The notes below the pieces were generated by a model. The model was given only the letters and a program-made list of their open reading frames with translations, had not been told where the DNA came from and searched no databases. From Paraburkholderia silvatlantica (GTDB lineage Bacteria > Pseudomonadota > Gammaproteobacteria > Burkholderiales > Burkholderiaceae): DNA of 64,000 bases. Positions 43,745-51,497 of this stretch are shown here, piece after piece; within the stretch, counting starts at the first letter, position 1, and the number at the start of each line of letters is the position of its first letter. Position numbers and translations under genes: made by a program. Location: positions 1-64,000 of the forward strand of contig NZ_QEOL01000030.1 of assembly GCF_003096715.1 (NCBI RefSeq), read 5' to 3'.

Positions 43745-43788
43745 TTTAAGCCTTGCACGTGGCCACTGTCGGTTGCGAGGAGAGTTCC

Positions 43789-45390
43789 ATGCAAGATAGC
43801 GCGAACGCAAGCCTGCTGCCCGCTGCCGCCTATGTCGGCATCGGGCAGATCAAGCCCCTTGGCGCGACGATCGAAGGACCCGCAGCCGGTGGCGGCTGCG
43901 GTACTCACGGCGGCGACGGCAAGGCGAGCTGTGGCTCGTCGGGTGGTCCCGACGACATGCCGCCTGACGTGTGGGAGAAGGTCAAGAACCACCCGTGCTA
44001 TTCGGAAGAGGCGCATCACCACTACGCGCGTATGCATGTGGCCGTCGCGCCCGCCTGCAATATTCAGTGCAACTACTGCAATCGTAAGTACGACTGCTCG
44101 AACGAGTCGCGTCCGGGTGTGGTTTCACAGAAGCTTACCCCTGAGCAGGCCGTGAAAAAGGTAGTCGCAGTGGCAAGCGAGATTCCGCAAATGACCGTTC
44201 TGGGCGTTGCGGGTCCGGGCGACTCACTGGCGAACCCGAAAAAAACTTTCGACACGTTCCGCATGCTCCAGGAGCAGGCGCCCGACATCAAGCTATGTCT
44301 GTCGACCAATGGGCTTGCGTTGCCCGATCTGGTCGACGAGATCTGCAAATACAACATCGACCACGTGACGATCACGATCAACATGGTCGATCCCGCGGTC
44401 GGCGAGAAGATCTATCCGTGGATCTTTTGGGAACACAAACGCGTGACCGGCTACGAGGCCGCCCGAATCCTGCACGAGCGGCAGATGAAGGGACTCGAGA
44501 TGCTCACTGCCCGAGGCGTGCTCACCAAGATCAATTCGGTGCTGATTCCTGGTATCAACGACGAACATCTGATCGAGGTCAATCGCGAAGTAAAGAAGCG
44601 CGGCGCTTTCCTGCACAACATCATGCCGCTCATTTCCGAGGCAGAGCACGGAACGTACTTCGGGCTAAACGGCCAGCGTGGCCCAAGCGCGCAGGAACTC
44701 AAGGCCGTGCAGGATGCCTGCATGGGCGGCGCAAACCTGATGCGTCACTGCCGCCAGTGTCGTGCCGACGCGGTCGGCCTGCTCGGTGAGGATCGCAGCG
44801 AAGAGTTCACGCTCGACAGGATCGAGCAGATGGAAGTGGTCTACGACCTCGACCGGCGCCGCGAATATCAGGATCGCGTGGAGGCCGAACGCGAAGCGCA
44901 GCATGCGGCGAAGCAGGAAGCGCTCGCCGCTGCCCGGGCGATCGACGTGGCCGACGACCTGAAGGTACTGGTGGCGGTCGCAACGAAGGGCGGCGGGCGT
45001 GTCAACGAGCACTTCGGCCATGTCACCGAGTTCCAGATTTTCGAGGTGAGCGCGGGGCAGGCGCTTTTTGTCGGTCATCGCCGCGTGGATCTGTACTGCC
45101 AGGGCGGCTACGGCGACGACGAGCAGTTGCCGTCGGTTGTGCGCGCGATCAACGACTGTCATGCGGTGCTCGTTGCGAAGATCGGCGCGTGTCCGCGCGA
45201 TGAGCTTTCTCAGGCCGGCATTGAGCCGGTGGACCAATACGTCGGCGAGTTCATCGAGAAGGCGGCACTCGCGTGGTTCAACGACTATCGCGGCCGCATT
45301 GCGAGTGGCTCGATCGTGCACGAGGACCGCGGTGACGCAGCGATCCGGCAGGGCGCGTTCACAGGCGCTGCCGCGGGGGCGGCTGCCTGA
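43789..45390 (+). CDS. nifB: FeMo-cofactor biosynthesis radical SAM protein NifB
   Basis: A 533-residue NifB, which makes NifB-co (an [8Fe-9S-C] cluster). Radical SAM Cys 90, 94 and 97 are in ACNIQCNYCNRKYDC; further cluster-binding Cys include Cys 70 and the CRQC pair later. A C-terminal NifX-like domain (from about residue 400; LVAVATKGGGRVNEHFGH) is fused, the common arrangement in proteobacteria. The start at 43789 follows GAGGAGAG. First gene of a long operon. Confidence 0.96.
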   Translation: MQDSANASLLPAAAYVGIGQIKPLGATIEGPAAGGGCGTHGGDGKASCGSSGGPDDMPPDVWEKVKNHPCYSEEAHHHYARMHVAVAPACNIQCNYCNRKYDCSNESRPGVVSQKLTPEQAVKKVVAVASEIPQMTVLGVAGPGDSLANPKKTFDTFRMLQEQAPDIKLCLSTNGLALPDLVDEICKYNIDHVTITINMVDPAVGEKIYPWIFWEHKRVTGYEAARILHERQMKGLEMLTARGVLTKINSVLIPGINDEHLIEVNREVKKRGAFLHNIMPLISEAEHGTYFGLNGQRGPSAQELKAVQDACMGGANLMRHCRQCRADAVGLLGEDRSEEFTLDRIEQMEVVYDLDRRREYQDRVEAEREAQHAAKQEALAAARAIDVADDLKVLVAVATKGGGRVNEHFGHVTEFQIFEVSAGQALFVGHRRVDLYCQGGYGDDEQLPSVVRAINDCHAVLVAKIGACPRDELSQAGIEPVDQYVGEFIEKAALAWFNDYRGRIASGSIVHEDRGDAAIRQGAFTGAAAGAAA

Positions 45391-45397
45391 GCGGTAA

Positions 45398-45416
45398 GCC
45401 GGGCGTCGCGCCCGGC
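45398..45416 (+). promoter_or_regulatory. Hairpin between nifB and the ferredoxin gene
   Basis: GCCGGGCG (45398-45405), loop TCG, CGCCCGGC (45409-45416): a perfect 8-bp GC stem eight bases after the nifB stop. There is no T-run, so it is more likely to set mRNA stability or processing between nifB and the downstream genes than to end transcription. Confidence 0.55.
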
Positions 45417-45452
45417 GCGAGTCACAAGATCATCATTACAAGGAGTGTCCCC

Positions 45453-45647
45453 ATGGCCCTGAAAATCATTGCCTCGACCTGTACCGGCTGCTCGGCGTGC
45501 GAGCCGGAGTGTCCGAACGTTGCCATCAGCGAGAAGGGTGGCATCTTCGTGATCGACCCAAAAAAATGTACGGAATGCGAAGGACACTTCGACGCGCCGC
45601 AATGCGTGGCCGTGTGCCCGGTGGACGGCTGCATCGTCCAGGCCTGA
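45453..45647 (+). CDS. fdxN: Bacterial 2[4Fe-4S] ferredoxin, FdxN type
   Basis: A 64-residue ferredoxin. First cluster motif C-x2-C-x2-C-x3-C (Cys 10, 13, 16, 20: TCTGCSACEPECP); second motif Cys 39, 42, 51, 55 with a longer loop (CTECEGHFDAPQCVAVCP), as in nif-linked FdxN proteins. It lies directly after nifB, as FdxN does in many diazotrophs, and may supply electrons to NifB or nitrogenase. Confidence 0.93.
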   Translation: MALKIIASTCTGCSACEPECPNVAISEKGGIFVIDPKKCTECEGHFDAPQCVAVCPVDGCIVQA

Positions 45648-45715
45648 GCGGGCCTCGCTGCGCATACCGCGCAGCGCAGGAAGGCGCGTTCACCCAACTG
45701 GAGAAAAACCGCATC

Positions 45716-46111
45716 ATGCTGCCCAATCTCATTCTTACTCCCGCAGCCGAGAAGTTCATGCGCCGTATCGTACGTTTCTCGGGGTTGCCGGCTGGCGCCG
45801 GCGTCCGCCTCCTCGTGAGCCCGGGCGGTTGTTCGGGCTACAACGCCGAGTTCAGTGCACAGGCGCAACCGCAGCCAGGCGAGCAGGCGGTGGAGGTCAA
45901 CGGCCTGCGCCTGTTCCTGCCGGCCGAGAGCCGCCTGTTGCTCGAGGGTGTCACGATCGACTTCGTTGACACGCCGACACAATCGGGGCTGACGTTTGCG
46001 AATCCGAACCAGGCACCGTGCGCGTGCAGCAGTGCCGGGGCGAGTGAGCCGGGTGTGGCACGCATCGACGTCGGCGCGATAGGTCGCGGCGGACGGCCGC
46101 TTGTTTCCTGA
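45716..46111 (+). CDS. Nif-specific A-type Fe-S carrier (IscA/HesB-like)
   Basis: A 131-residue A-type protein. Cys ligands are in SPGGCSGYNAEF (about Cys 39) and in APCACSSAG, where the usual CGC is CAC; all three Cys are kept. A Gly/Ala/Arg-rich tail follows. It is the third A-type carrier in the window and is placed in the nifB operon, like nif-linked IscA genes of other diazotrophs. The start ATG at 45716 has GGAG about 12 bases upstream, a little far. Confidence 0.85.
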   Translation: MLPNLILTPAAEKFMRRIVRFSGLPAGAGVRLLVSPGGCSGYNAEFSAQAQPQPGEQAVEVNGLRLFLPAESRLLLEGVTIDFVDTPTQSGLTFANPNQAPCACSSAGASEPGVARIDVGAIGRGGRPLVS

Positions 46112-46126
46112 AGCCGGAGCGACAGC

Positions 46127-46726
46127 ATGGATGTTCGCGAGCAGGGTGTGACGCCCGATGGTGGTGCCGGCGATATTGCGGACGCGTTGGCGACGTTTGC
46201 CCGGTGCACCCTGGGCGGTGGTCTGCCAGCCCAGGCTGCCGCGCTGATCGACGCCGCGGGCCAGTTGCGTGATCGCCCGGACGAGGCGGTGGCGCTGCTT
46301 GAGCGCGCGCGTGCTGACGCGCCTGGGCACCCGGCGCCACTGATCGCGCTGTACCGCTTTCATTTTTACGGACATCGGCTCGCGCAGGCGTGCAGTGCGG
46401 GAGAGGAAGCACTGGCGGTTGCGCGTCGCGCGCTCGGGGCAGGTTTTGGCGCCATCCCGCCGACAGGGGATGCCGTACGTTACGACGCGGCCGTGCGCTT
46501 TTATCTCTTCACGCTCAAGGGTCTCGCCTACCTGCAACTGCGACTCGGCGAGCGACAGGCGGCCCGCGCCCGGTTGGCCGAACTGCGCTGGCTCGATCCC
46601 GACGACGTGCTGGGCGGTGCGTTGCTCGCTCACGTGCTGGCCCGACACGAGGGCGACGACGAGGCGGACGACGCGTTCTCCTCGTCTGCGCATCCTGCGC
46701 GCGGCTGGGCGGGGTTGCCGTTATGA
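46127..46726 (+). CDS. Nif-associated helical repeat (TPR-like) protein, copy 2
   Basis: A 199-residue protein built of TPR-like helices: PLIALYRFHFYGHRLAQA, FYLFTLKGLAYLQLRLGE and RLAELRWLDPDDVLGG. It is paralogous to the gene at 29704-30189, with longer ends. Its stop overlaps the LRV gene start by 4 bp (ATGA). I do not know a proven function; conserved position in nif operons suggests a scaffold or regulatory helper. Confidence 0.65.
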   Translation: MDVREQGVTPDGGAGDIADALATFARCTLGGGLPAQAAALIDAAGQLRDRPDEAVALLERARADAPGHPAPLIALYRFHFYGHRLAQACSAGEEALAVARRALGAGFGAIPPTGDAVRYDAAVRFYLFTLKGLAYLQLRLGERQAARARLAELRWLDPDDVLGGALLAHVLARHEGDDEADDAFSSSAHPARGWAGLPL

Positions 46727-47559
46727 GCACCCTGAACCACGTTCGCGCGCCCGCGGGCGACATTCCTTCTCTCCACTGGCAGGGTGGTCAGGTCGACTGC
46801 TCTGTGTGTGCGCATGCGGCGCTACGCGCGCTGCCGGGCGCCGCCGGGTGCGAGCCAGGCCATGCGTGCGTGCAGGACGCATACGCGCGCCGCATCGACC
46901 GCTTCTTCCGCTGGCATCCGGAGTTGGGCAATGCACATCTTGAACATCCGTACTTCGAAGTGCGGGCGATCGCGGCGCGCCATGCGGACGTATTCAGGCT
47001 TCCCGCGATGATTGACGATCCGGACGAGACCGTGCGCCTGCAATTGGCGCTGCGATTACCACAAGCGCACCTCGTGAGACTCGCAGATGACCGGCACCGC
47101 GAAGTGCGGATTCGCGTCGCGCAACGGCTCGCCCCGGCCACGCTCGCGACCCTGCGTACGGACCCGGACTACGGCGTGCGCGAGTGGGTTGCCCGGCGTT
47201 TGCCGGCCGCGCTGCTGCCGCTGATGGCGAGTGATCCGGACTGGGTGGTGAGAGTCCGCGTGGCCGAGCGCATCGACATGCCCGCCTTGTTGCGCCTAGC
47301 GGGCGACGGGGAAGCCGAGGTGCGCCGCGTCGCTGCAGCGCGCCTGCCGGCGTCGTTGCTGGTGCAGTTGATCGACGACCCGGACTGGCGCGTGCGGTGG
47401 GAGGTGGCATGCCGCGCGGATCCACGGGTGTTGAGAACTTTGCTCGACGATGCCGACGCGGAAGTTCGTGCGATGGCGCGCGAGCGGCTGTGGCCGTCCA
47501 GACCCGTATCGTCGCCGGACGACACGGCCCGACCGTTCGAAGGAGCCGGACATGGGTGA
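46723..47559 (+). CDS. LRV repeat protein with a predicted [4Fe-4S] cluster
   Basis: A 278-residue leucine-rich-repeat-variant (LRV) protein, first known from the Azotobacter nif region. The N-terminal domain carries Cys 26, 29, 43 and 49 (DCSVCAH, GCEPGHACV), likely [4Fe-4S] ligands. From about residue 80 to 265 there are roughly eight 24-residue LRV repeats with the pattern VRxxVAxRLPxxLLxxLxxDPDxxVR. Function unknown; the solenoid suggests binding of nucleic acid or protein. Confidence 0.88.
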   Translation: MSTLNHVRAPAGDIPSLHWQGGQVDCSVCAHAALRALPGAAGCEPGHACVQDAYARRIDRFFRWHPELGNAHLEHPYFEVRAIAARHADVFRLPAMIDDPDETVRLQLALRLPQAHLVRLADDRHREVRIRVAQRLAPATLATLRTDPDYGVREWVARRLPAALLPLMASDPDWVVRVRVAERIDMPALLRLAGDGEAEVRRVAAARLPASLLVQLIDDPDWRVRWEVACRADPRVLRTLLDDADAEVRAMARERLWPSRPVSSPDDTARPFEGAGHG

Positions 47560-47962
47560 CATCAACCGCGATGACGACGCGATCGAGATTGCGTTTCCCC
47601 CTCGCTTCAGCTTCGGCGAGCGGGTGATCGCGCGCTCGGTGATCCGCAACGACGGCACGTATAACGGCAAGGATATCGGCGAGGTGCTGGTGAACAAGGG
47701 CGATATCGGTTACGTCACCAGTATCAACACCTTCCTTCAGCAGTTCTATATCTATGCGGTTGATTTCGTCGTGACCGGTCACCGGGTCGGCATGCGGGCG
47801 AAGGAACTGTGCACGCTCGACAACCTGCCCGACGACGTGCTGGCGCGGCTTGGCGAGCGTGCCGTCAGGCTGCGTGCGATCGGCACCGGTGAAGCCGCGA
47901 ACGAAGGCGATGCCGCCAGCAGCACATCGGCAGGCAAAGAAACGGAGGGTCGTGCGCAATGA
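47552..47962 (+). CDS. nifZ: NifZ, FeMo protein maturation factor
   Basis: A 136-residue NifZ. The conserved domain is FSFGERVIARSVIRNDGTYNGKDIGEVLVNKGDIGYV (given here by its ends, about residues 19-55), with the GxVGxV-like turn. NifZ helps form the second P-cluster of the MoFe protein. It overlaps the LRV gene by 8 bp and is followed by a second NifZ-like gene. Confidence 0.92.
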   Translation: MGDINRDDDAIEIAFPPRFSFGERVIARSVIRNDGTYNGKDIGEVLVNKGDIGYVTSINTFLQQFYIYAVDFVVTGHRVGMRAKELCTLDNLPDDVLARLGERAVRLRAIGTGEAANEGDAASSTSAGKETEGRAQ

Positions 47963-48234
47963 ACATCGAGCCGCTCCAGCCAGCTTATTCGTGGGGGTTG
48001 CGCGTCGTTGCGCTGGACGATCTGTCCAACGACGGCAGCTATCCCGGCCGCAAGGATGGCGAGTGCCTCGTGACGGCAGGCGCGTTGGGCGAAATCGTCA
48101 ATGTGGGGCAGGTGGTGGAGACCGGCGAGCCGGTGTACCTGGTGGAATTCGGCCGGCAGGTGGTCGGTTGCACCGAGGACGAGATCGCGCCTGCGCCGGC
48201 CGGTCTGCTGCCGGAAGACGGGGTGGGTGCGTGA
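47959..48234 (+). CDS. Second, short NifZ-domain protein
   Basis: A 91-residue NifZ-domain protein: LRVVALDDLSNDGSYPGRKD, then GALGEIVNVGQVVETGEPVYLVEFG, the same order of motifs as NifZ. It overlaps nifZ by 4 bp. Tandem NifZ-like proteins occur in some nif operons; one copy may act with another partner. A duplicate with a division of roles is inference. Confidence 0.82.
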   Translation: MNIEPLQPAYSWGLRVVALDDLSNDGSYPGRKDGECLVTAGALGEIVNVGQVVETGEPVYLVEFGRQVVGCTEDEIAPAPAGLLPEDGVGA

Positions 48235-48635
48235 CGATGTGGCCGGACCGGACCGTGAGCATCGGTGAACCGGGCAACCGGAAAGAGGCGTCCGTGCCGG
48301 GTGGAGGATGCGCCACAGGGACGCCGGTAGCCGATTTCATGCTGCACCAGATCGAGCGCGCGCTGCGCAGCCGGCTGCGCTATCGCTATGTGCAGCCGCG
48401 TGTGGTGCGCGAGCCGGATGGTTATCGCGTCGAGAGCCCGTGTTGCTCGCGCAACGTCGAGCCGCGCGGTGGGGTCATCGATATCGCGTGGCTCGCGCGG
48501 GACATGAATGACATGTGGCGTCTGCATGCACGCGACCATGTGGCGGGTCGCTGGGTGGAGCAGTGCGCGAGTCTGGACCTGCCGATGCTGCTGGATCTCC
48601 TGTGCGTGGATGCCGCGCGCGTGTTCTGGCCTTGA
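48231..48635 (+). CDS. Nif-operon protein of unknown function, 134 residues
   Basis: It starts at GTG 48231 (GTGA overlap with the gene before) or at ATG 48237. A polar N terminus is followed by a domain with DFMLHQIERALRSRLRYRYVQ, then ESPCCSRNVEPRGGVIDIAWL and WLARDMNDMWRLHARDHVAG. A CC pair and basic/aromatic mix suggest a small soluble binding protein. I do not recognise a named family. Confidence 0.65.
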   Translation: MTMWPDRTVSIGEPGNRKEASVPGGGCATGTPVADFMLHQIERALRSRLRYRYVQPRVVREPDGYRVESPCCSRNVEPRGGVIDIAWLARDMNDMWRLHARDHVAGRWVEQCASLDLPMLLDLLCVDAARVFWP

Positions 48636-48657
48636 AGGGCGAATCCTGGAGTCTGCA

Positions 48658-49806
48658 ATGATCTATCTCGACCACAACGCAACGACGCCGCCCGCACCGG
48701 GTGTTGTGCAGGCCATGCTGTCGGTGCTGACCGATGTCTGGGGCAATGCTTCCTCGCAGCATCCGCGTGGACAGCAGGCGAAGCGGGCGCTCGCGGCCGC
48801 GCGCGCAACGGTGTCTCGCCGACTTGGCTGCAAGCCCGCCGAGGTGATTTTCACGAGCGGCGCTACCGAAGCGAATCATCTGGCCGTGCTCGGCCTGCAT
48901 GCGGCCGCTGGCTGCGAACGCAGGCGGATTGTGTTCAGCGCGGTCGAGCATGCGGGCCATCTCGCACTCGCGAGGGCGCTTGAGACGCAAGGCGTTCCAG
49001 TGGACTTCATCGGCGTGAACCCGGACGGCACACTCGATCTGGACAGTGCGGCCCGGCTGATCGGCACGGACGTCGCACTCGTGTCGCTGATGGCAGTGAA
49101 CAACGAGACGGGCGTGCGCATGCCGGTCGACGAAGTGCGTGCACTCGCGCATGCTGCCGGCGCCCGGTTGCATGTCGATGCGACCCAGTTCATCGGCAAG
49201 GTGCCGTTCGATTTCGCACGGTTCGGTGCCGACGCAGTTTCGCTCTCCGCACACAAGCTTCGAGGGCCCAAGGGCATCGGCGCGTTGTTGCTGCGCCAGG
49301 GGAGCACGCTGGTGCCGCAAATGCAGGGCAGCCAGGAGCGGCGACGGCGCGGCGGCACGGAAAACCTGCCTGCGATTGTGGGGTTTGCGGCAGCGCTTGA
49401 CCGGCTTGGCGACATCGAAACTGAGGCTAGCCGGGTTGCAGAGTTGCGCGACACCCTCGAACGCGAACTGCAACGCGCGTTGCCGGACATGCATGTGTTC
49501 TCCGCATGCGCGCCGCGTGTCGCGGGCACCAGCTATCTGAGATTTGGCCTTCTGCCCGCAGACGTGGTCTTGCAGCGCATGGAACAACTGGGCGTGTCGG
49601 CGTCGTCCGGCGCGGCTTGCTCTTCGGGCGGCAGCGAGCCTTCGCACGTGCTCGCCGCGATGGGCGTGCCGCGCGACGAGGCGCTGGCAGCCGTGCGGCT
49701 GTCGCTCGGCGAAACCACCACAGCGCGCGACATCGACTACCTGATGGCCGCACTGCCGCCGTTGCTTGCGCCGCTGCTCGGAACTTGCGCCGCTCACGCA
49801 GCATAA
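48658..49806 (+). CDS. nifS: Cysteine desulfurase NifS
   Basis: A 382-residue PLP enzyme that supplies sulfur for nitrogenase clusters. N terminus MIYLDHNATTPP, PLP Lys in SLSAHKLRGPKGIG, and the active-site Cys in SSGAACSSGGSEPSHVL. Compared with IscS, the His of the TEH motif is kept (AVEHAGH). Its operon place between nifZ-like genes and nifT is the nif pattern. It coexists with iscS at 40184-41422. Confidence 0.93.
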   Translation: MIYLDHNATTPPAPGVVQAMLSVLTDVWGNASSQHPRGQQAKRALAAARATVSRRLGCKPAEVIFTSGATEANHLAVLGLHAAAGCERRRIVFSAVEHAGHLALARALETQGVPVDFIGVNPDGTLDLDSAARLIGTDVALVSLMAVNNETGVRMPVDEVRALAHAAGARLHVDATQFIGKVPFDFARFGADAVSLSAHKLRGPKGIGALLLRQGSTLVPQMQGSQERRRRGGTENLPAIVGFAAALDRLGDIETEASRVAELRDTLERELQRALPDMHVFSACAPRVAGTSYLRFGLLPADVVLQRMEQLGVSASSGAACSSGGSEPSHVLAAMGVPRDEALAAVRLSLGETTTARDIDYLMAALPPLLAPLLGTCAAHAA

Positions 49807-49833
49807 CCCCCCACGAACCCTGGAGTGTCCGTC

Positions 49834-50052
49834 GTGAAAGTCATGATCCGTAAGGATAGCAAGGGCGTGCTGAGCGCTTATGTACCGAAGAAGGACCTGG
49901 AGGAACCTATCGTTGCGATGGCGTCGCCCCGTATGTGGGGCGGTCTCGTGACCCTTGGAAATGGCTGGCAGCTTGAATTGCCCGAGATGGCGGACGACAC
50001 CGCGCTGCCCATCACCGTGGAGGCGCGGCGGATTGCCGCCGCGGAGGAGTGA
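49834..50052 (+). CDS. nifT: NifT/FixU protein
   Basis: A 72-residue NifT: MKVMIRKDSKGVLSAYVPKKDLEEPIV at the start (given by its ends), GGLVTLGNGWQLELPE later. Role unknown; a common small nif-operon protein. The GTG at 49834 is chosen because TGGAG lies at the right distance upstream. Confidence 0.92.
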   Translation: MKVMIRKDSKGVLSAYVPKKDLEEPIVAMASPRMWGGLVTLGNGWQLELPEMADDTALPITVEARRIAAAEE

Positions 50053-50053
50053 C

Positions 50054-50335
50054 ATGAGTCTGAGCGAGGAACAGGTACGAGCCATCGCCGACGCGATTCG
50101 CACGGCTCCCACATTGCTGGACGCGGCGGCACGTTGGCGGGAGCGTTTTCCCGGCGTGCGGACCATGCGCATCAGTGCATCCGAGATGCAAGACGAGACG
50201 CCCGCATTGCAGTTTGGCGAGCGCCGTGTCTATTACGCGAGGCTGGACGGGATGTGCGTGTCGGTCACAGGGCAGGCGGATGAGGCTGAAATGCTGATCT
50301 TCACGGAAGGCGGGGCCAATGATGGAGACCGATGA
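50054..50335 (+). CDS. Nif-associated small protein, 93 residues
   Basis: A small protein with an N-terminal helix (SLSEEQVRAIADAIRTAPTLLDAAARWRERFPGVRTM, quoted by its ends) and a short beta-rich half (LQFGERRVYYARLDGMCVSV). It starts 1 base after nifT with GGAGGAG upstream, and overlaps the DegT-like gene start by 17 bp. I think it resembles a small family annotated near nif genes, possibly DUF6129, but I cannot confirm this. Confidence 0.7.
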   Translation: MSLSEEQVRAIADAIRTAPTLLDAAARWRERFPGVRTMRISASEMQDETPALQFGERRVYYARLDGMCVSVTGQADEAEMLIFTEGGANDGDR

Positions 50336-51485
50336 AATTGCGTTGAGCGAGCCAGAGTGTGGGGCGCGCGAGATCGAACTCGTGAATGCCGTGCTGCAAT
50401 CGTCGCGCTGGAGCAGCGGGCCGATGCTCGAATCGTTCGAGACCGCGTTCGCCGGCTGGAGTGGGCGGGCGCACGCGATCGCGGTCGCGAGCGGCACCCT
50501 CGGGGCGTGGATCGCGCTGCGCGGGCTGGGTATCGGTGAGACCGACGAGGTGATCTGCGCATCGCATACATGGCATCAGGTCGCACAGGCGATCACGCTG
50601 GCGGGCGCCACGCCGGTATTCGCCGACATCGACTACTGGAGCGGGTGCCTGAACGTCGAGAAGGTCCGTCAGAAGATCAGTGCGCGCACGCGCGCGATCC
50701 TCGCTGGCAACACTAACGGGCATCCGGCCGCCTGGGGGCCGCTGCGCGAGCTGGCCGGGGAACACGGCCTGCGGCTGATCGAGGACAGCACCGAGGCGCT
50801 CGGTTCGCGCTACAGGGGGCATAGTGTCGGCACGTTCGGCGATGTGTCGCTATTCGACTTCTCGACGCCTTCGGCTTTATGTGCTGGCGAAGGTGGGATG
50901 CTTGTCACGGATGACGAAGGCCTCGCGCACGAGTTGCGCTACCTGCGTCAACGGCGGGTTGCGGACCGCGAATCGGTTTCGGTCGGATCCCGGGTGCCGT
51001 TGCAGGCGGGCATGAGCGAGCTGACCGCGGCGCTCGGGCTCGCGCAACTGGCGGGGCTCGACGAGCGTCTTGCTCGGCGCAAGCAGGTGGAGGCCTGGTA
51101 TCACGAGCAGATGCAGAGCTTCGAGGGCATCAAGCCGCCGTATCTGGCTGAAGACGTCGAGGAGGTGCACTGGATGCTCTACGTCGTGCATCTTGGCAAG
51201 CGTTTCACGCAGAGCGCTCGTGCGCAGATGATCGACGATATGAAGTCGTGCGGTATCGAGACGGCTGCTTACAGCCAACCGCTGCACGAGCAGTTCCATT
51301 ACATGAGCGCAGGCGACGCGATCGGACGCAAGCGCGGTGTGCTGCCCGACACCGAGCGCATTGGCGACCGCGCGCTCGCGCTGCCGCTGCACAGCCAGCT
51401 CGATGCCGACCAGGTGAAGTACATCGTCAAGACGTTGAAAGACACGGCGACGAATGTCGGCGCGGGCGCCGCCATCTATCTCTGA
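50319..51485 (+). CDS. DegT/StrS aminotransferase-like protein that seems to lack the PLP lysine
   Basis: A 388-residue fold-type I PLP family protein. It keeps the N-terminal core (AVASGTLGAWIALRGLGIG, GDEVICASHTWHQVAQAI-like segment, GHPAAW, EDSTEALGSRYRG, GTFGDVSLFDF). In normal DegT/StrS proteins the Schiff-base Lys follows in an F-x-x-x-K-N/x-L segment; here the same place reads STPSALCAG (residues about 182-190) with no Lys. So it may bind PLP without transamination, act as a dehydratase-like variant or be a structural subunit. Related DegT genes occur in Burkholderia nif clusters. Followed by a SIR2-like gene after 12 bp. Confidence 0.8.
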   Translation: MMETDEIALSEPECGAREIELVNAVLQSSRWSSGPMLESFETAFAGWSGRAHAIAVASGTLGAWIALRGLGIGETDEVICASHTWHQVAQAITLAGATPVFADIDYWSGCLNVEKVRQKISARTRAILAGNTNGHPAAWGPLRELAGEHGLRLIEDSTEALGSRYRGHSVGTFGDVSLFDFSTPSALCAGEGGMLVTDDEGLAHELRYLRQRRVADRESVSVGSRVPLQAGMSELTAALGLAQLAGLDERLARRKQVEAWYHEQMQSFEGIKPPYLAEDVEEVHWMLYVVHLGKRFTQSARAQMIDDMKSCGIETAAYSQPLHEQFHYMSAGDAIGRKRGVLPDTERIGDRALALPLHSQLDADQVKYIVKTLKDTATNVGAGAAIYL

Positions 51486-51497
51486 GGTATACGACCC

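Larger units (their letters stand above)
43419..43788. other. Promoter region of the nifB operon
   Basis: A 370-bp gap between nifA and nifB. It holds a NifA site at 43619-43634 and a -24/-12 promoter at 43730-43744, both described separately. A weak GC stem near 43430-43460 (GCCCGAGGCAT / ATGCCGGGC, with a mismatch) could end the nifA transcript. The open frames here do not look coding. Confidence 0.6.

Noticed and set aside
43741..43756. TGGC...TTGC pair before nifB
   Set aside because: GG and GC are eleven bases apart, not ten. The pair at 43730-43744 has the right spacing.
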